Origin: CAYNDL01 sp964396115
Lineage (GTDB): Bacteria > Patescibacteriota > Andersenbacteria > UBA10190 > CAIZMI01
Assembly (NCBI GenBank): GCA_964396115.1
Contig: CAYNDL010000055.1
Location: 1 to 5,807, forward strand
Direction: 5' to 3'
Length of the DNA: 5,807 bases
Shown piece after piece: positions 5,523-5,807 of the stretch. The position numbers and the translations under genes were made by a program. How positions within the stretch are numbered: the stretch's first letter is position 1; the number at the start of each line of letters is the position of its first letter. The notes below the pieces were generated by a model. That model did no database searches. It was not told the DNA's origin and saw only the letters and a list, made by a program, of their open reading frames with translations.

Positions 5523-5807
5523 ATGAACGTGGCAATCAGTCCTGAACTGAAGAAGGGAAGTCGACATCTTGCCCTCGGCGTCGTCTTTGCCGACGTTGTT
5601 GTTTGCCCGAGCCCTGGTGATTTGCTGAAGATTATCGATGGGCAAGCGCGGAGAGCTGATCAGGAAATCGGCACCCTCGCTGACCTGAACCGTCTCCCGC
5701 AAATCACGGCGCTGCGCGATCTCTACAAGGCACTGGGGAAGGATCCCACTCGCTATCGTGGCTCGGCCGAGGCTTTGCTGCGTCGCGTCTTGCAGGGCAA
5801 GGGTCTC
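5523..5807 (+). CDS. B3/B4-domain protein, PheT-like tRNA-editing fold (5' part only)
   Basis: The frame is open from ATG 5523 to the window end, giving 95 residues. It has a good ribosome-binding site, TGGAG, ending eight bases before the start. The sequence resembles standalone B3/B4 proteins, the fold that in the phenylalanyl-tRNA synthetase beta subunit hydrolyses Tyr-tRNA(Phe). ISPELKKGSRHLALGVVF (5-22) is the first strand region. The signature stretch is LPQITALRDLYKALGKDP (58-75) followed by TRYRGSAEALLRRVL (76-90). Such proteins are usually about 210-240 residues, so more than half is missing and the editing residues cannot be examined. Function is unproven for most standalone members. 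Hydrolysis of a misacylated tRNA or another aminoacyl ester is plausible. The 39-base gap to the radical SAM gene, with no terminator, supports one transcription unit. The portion seen is GC-rich for this window, roughly 50-65 % on sampled lines. Confidence 0.82.
   Translation, partial: MNVAISPELKKGSRHLALGVVFADVVVCPSPGDLLKIIDGQARRADQEIGTLADLNRLPQITALRDLYKALGKDPTRYRGSAEALLRRVLQGKGL

Overview
The window looks like a chromosomal piece of an uncultured bacterium, most probably a Patescibacteria/CPR lineage (possibly a Magasanikbacteria-like group; this is an inference). The main pointers are an elongation factor P whose modification-loop tip is KAQR instead of PGKG, a bacterial-type homospermidine synthase, a cobalamin-binding-type radical SAM protein, and short transcription units closed by strong intrinsic terminators. 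No rRNA, tRNA, CRISPR array, insertion sequence or phage gene is visible.

Left part (1-1182, + strand): the last 34 codons of an unidentified upstream gene overlap by 17 bases a 363-residue protein. That protein resembles the alpha/alpha-barrel glycosidase-like proteins usually found beside or fused to family-4 glycosyltransferases. The pair is probably one operon for making or processing a polysaccharide.

Centre-left (1183-1499): a 317-base gap holds a gene too short for ordinary ORF calling. It is a 34-codon minus-strand ORF with a Shine-Dalgarno sequence, one predicted membrane helix and an intrinsic terminator directly at its stop codon. It is divergent from efp.

Centre (1500-3832): efp and then hss (homospermidine synthase), each in its own unit with a terminator behind it. 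Both start immediately after an in-frame TAA and lack a Shine-Dalgarno sequence. EF-P helps ribosomes stalled on polyproline. Hss makes the polyamine homospermidine from putrescine. The gap between them is very AT-rich and carries a plausible hss promoter.

Right part (3833-5807): a well-formed sigma70-type promoter, with a 9-bp perfect inverted repeat over its -35 box, drives a 515-residue radical SAM enzyme with an N-terminal B12-binding-like Rossmann domain. Thirty-nine bases further on begins a B3/B4-domain protein (the tRNA-editing fold of PheT), cut off by the window end. These two genes have good Shine-Dalgarno sequences and, by eye on sample lines, a somewhat higher GC content than efp and the 5' half of hss. 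This repressible-looking radical SAM + B3/B4 pair is the best candidate here for an undescribed functional unit. The EF-P tip and the small membrane-protein gene are the next most interesting items.
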